DNA of 64,000 nucleotides, taken from contig OX637394.1 in NCBI GenBank assembly GCA_951799425.1, forward strand, positions 13,536,501-13,600,500, given 5' to 3'. A program made the position numbers and the translations under genes. Positions 61,753 to 64,000 of the stretch are shown in pieces. Position 1 is the stretch's first letter, and every line of letters begins with the position of its first letter. The notes under the pieces were generated by a model. The model searched no databases, was not told the origin of the DNA, and saw only the letters and a list, made by a program, of their open reading frames with translations. This DNA comes from Ilex aquifolium. Its lineage: Eukaryota > Streptophyta > Magnoliopsida > Aquifoliales > Aquifoliaceae.

Positions 61753-62743
61753 TCAACCCTCCTCTCCGAACTCCTTTGTGAATCTCTCGTGCACCTCAAG
61801 GTCAGATTTGCTCACTGTCGGTTTCTGTCTTGCAAGCACCTTATCAAAGTCTGTTTTTGCGATTGGAGGTGGGACAATCTGCACATGTACAATCAGCAGC
61901 AAGAAGCACTCAGTTTGTATTCGAGTGCTTGAGAAAAAATTTCATTCTCGAAACATTTGCATTCCTTGTCCCATGTACTTAAAAAGCAACTCATTTAAAC
62001 AATTAATTTTAGCATTTTCTTTATTTGGTCATGCATTTACTCCTATTTTCAACTATTGGTTTCTTAGGGGATTTTATTCTAGGCGGCCTGTGGTTTTCAA
62101 TGACATGGCATTTGAGATTGAATCATTCATTTTCATGAAGTGGCATGTTGCCACAGTTAAAATTTTTACGAAGAAAGTATATCATAAGCAGGGATTATCA
62201 AGATTAAATTAATGAAGGATGCCAATCCCACAGAGTAATGTGTGAAGAATCTATGAATACCTTTGAAGCCAATCCTTGTGCAGCAAGCTCCTGCATGGAG
62301 ATCTGGACAGCACCCGGTTGCTTTGGTCCACATGGTACCCACGTATCACTGGAAGTCTTAGTGAAGTACATAGCATCTTGGGTTTTACGAACAGGCTCAA
62401 AGAGTACATCCTTGACCTGTCAGAGCCGAAGATAAAAATGAGAGCCCAACATAAATATTCCACACTATTGAGGGAATTTAGTAGATAACATTCATGCATC
62501 TCATTGACTGCTGCACTTACACAAACAGAAATATCTGAACCAGAAAACCCTTCTGTCTTACGAGCTAAATTTTCAAAGTCACTTTCAGTCAAGTTGTGAG
62601 GGGTATCTCCTAAATGCACCTACGCAAATTAAACGAGCACAACAAAGTAGAATGTTAAGAGATATATCAGGCTAGAAAAATGACATGATCACATTGCATA
62701 ATATCCATTTTGATAGTATGTGCATTCATGTGCGTTCATATGC

Positions 62744-62784
<41 letters not shown>

Positions 62785-63004
62785 TTTCATACTTTGAAAA
62801 TGTGCTGCCGCGCCTTCAAATCTGGGAGGGGAATGTATATACGCTTGTCAAATCGCCGTCGAATGGCCTGTAATAATATTCATTTTTCGTCAAAATTATT
62901 ATGTCACCACTATCCTTATGCCACAGTCCTTTTACCTGATCTAAAGCATAGGGAGTATTTGTTGCTGCCAAAACAAGGACTTTCTCGTCGTTGTGTCCAA
63001 CACC
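61753..63004 (-). CDS. SKD1: SKD1/VPS4 AAA-ATPase, C-terminal five exons (partial)
   Basis: Exons (minus): 63004-62936, 62867-62793, 62619-62521, 62416-62261, 61878-61753; all introns GT-AG, all joins in phase 0, 174 codons plus stop. The chain reads [20 protein letters not shown] (sensor 1 Asn), [20 protein letters not shown] (arginine fingers), [71 protein letters not shown], and ends [13 protein letters not shown], the VPS4 C-terminal helix. The Walker A and B motifs and the N-terminal MIT domain must lie in exons right of 63004, none of which is visible before the window ends, so the next intron exceeds about 1 kb. VPS4 disassembles ESCRT-III at endosomes for multivesicular-body sorting; plant SKD1 does this in vacuolar traffic. 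Confidence 0.95.
62743..62784. repeat. (GT)n(GA)n microsatellite in a VPS4 intron
   Basis: The run ends only eight bases from the 5' splice site at 62792-62791. It is the same compound type as at 18053 and 27886. Confidence 0.93.
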
Positions 63005-63824
63005 CTGAAAATTTCAATTGGTTATTACAAGGCCCACTTTGAAAAAAACTGACCATTTTTATGGTCAGAATGTATATCCATATTGCCTCTCTCAGAAAAT
63101 CAAGGTAAAGATAACTTGCATTCACTAGATTTGTGGGACAGAACTACAATATTCTCCAATTGATCATAATGACATGGGAAAGACAAGACGACAGAAAGAA
63201 TATAGGGCCAAGTTCAATTTAAAGTTGTAATATTCAATCATCACCATTTGTCTCTCTGACCAACTAGGTGTAGCAATTTCTGAAAGCACTCGGGTTGGAA
63301 CTTAGGATCCAATCCTCATGGTCACAATAAATGAAGAGAGTGTTCTCAAAGCCAAATAATGGATGCTCAGGCAACCATTAGAGTTCGGAGAAGAGACGAG
63401 GAATCAATTTTCTAATTGTTCATTTCTCTTGTACCCAGCTCTGATCAGAAGGACCTCCCTTCTCATCATCCCAATACCACTTGCAGTCGAGGTCATCTTG
63501 TACAAGCACATGAACTAACCCAACAAAATTCCAAACGAGAAAAAGTTTGGTTTTTTTAGAGGAAGGCAGCTTCGCAACTTAACTAACCTGATCTTATAAA
63601 GGCCCAATCATGGGCTTTCTGGCCAGAGCCAACCCTAGATACTTAAGGTGCCATACCCGAACAGCATACCCTGGACACTTCACCAATTGCAAGCACACAA
63701 TGCTATACTGTCGGGCAATATTTTGATAAGAAACACACTTTATTAATAGCTAAAAGTCGAAACAATGGTGGATAAGAAGTCCAACACAAAAAATGGAAAA
63801 AACAACAAAATTAAAAAAATCAAA

Positions 63825-63998
63825 TTACAAGCCGCATAAGGCTTTCCAGCTAGCTCTAATACAAAAAAGAGGAATGTCATCAAACTCCTTAGTCGTTGAA
63901 GTCCAAAAAGAAGCCAAAAAATGAAGTCTACCCCATAAATATAATCGCCCAACTTCTTCACATTTATCCTCAAAAATTCTCGGATTCCTTTCTTTCCA
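63825..63998 (-). pseudogene. LINE (non-LTR retrotransposon) ORF2 C-terminal fragment
   Basis: The frame is open from the window's right edge: WKERNPRIFEDKCEEVG, then FWTSTTKEFDDIPLF, then ASWKALCGL and a stop at 63827-63825. This is the tail after the zinc-binding domain of plant L1 reverse transcriptases (WxERNxRxF...FWxSxTKEF). It lies on the same strand as VPS4, probably inside an intron of that gene. The part upstream is outside the window. I saw no clean poly(A) tail below it. Confidence 0.65.
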
Positions 63999-64000
63999 AA

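Overview
The window is AT-rich nuclear DNA from a flowering plant, most likely a eudicot. The evidence is spliced genes with GT/AG introns, plant-specific families (CYP94 P450, alcohol-forming fatty acyl-CoA reductase, Root_cap protein, HIRA, SKD1/VPS4) and a dense layer of plant transposons. I cannot name the species from sequence alone.

Layout. 1-4.5 kb: a broken PIF/Harbinger transposase, then two adjacent broken host-gene fragments on the minus strand (a TYW3 domain and the first exon of a NUDT15-like Nudix hydrolase), then a 1.4 kb Tourist-like element and a small MITE. 4.5-13 kb: degraded repeats, a 5'-truncated Root_cap gene (6.3-7.2 kb), a hAT element with an 8-bp target duplication, and Helitron H1. 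13.06-14.56 kb: an intact single-exon CYP94C1-type P450 (minus) with two G-boxes upstream. 15-23 kb: a Mutator-type MITE with a perfect 9-bp target duplication, Helitrons H6 and H2, and more MITEs. 23.0-28.0 kb: a complete ten-exon fatty acyl-CoA reductase (minus, 490 aa after splicing). 28-44 kb: gene-poor repeat land with Helitrons H3, H4 and H5; H4 and H5 abut exactly. 44.4-56.6 kb: a complete ten-exon HIRA histone chaperone gene (minus, 1062 aa). 56.6-61.7 kb: intergenic MITEs. 61.75-63.0 kb: the last five exons of SKD1/VPS4 (minus), whose 5' part lies beyond the window; a LINE fragment sits upstream, probably in one of its introns.

The genes do not form an operon or pathway. The P450 inactivates jasmonoyl-isoleucine, the reductase makes fatty alcohols for surface lipids, HIRA deposits histone H3.3, and VPS4 disassembles ESCRT-III.

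The most unusual structure is the Helitron set. Six elements have canonical TC...CTRR ends, mostly a short hairpin before the 3' end, and insertion between A and T. Three sister copies carry a CCA/CAY-rich minisatellite of very different lengths. One carries an exon-like cassette with plausible splice sites, stop codon and poly(A) signal, and two stand head to tail. Splice joins for the reductase, HIRA and VPS4 were placed by hand; each join keeps the reading frame and gives the expected family sequence.
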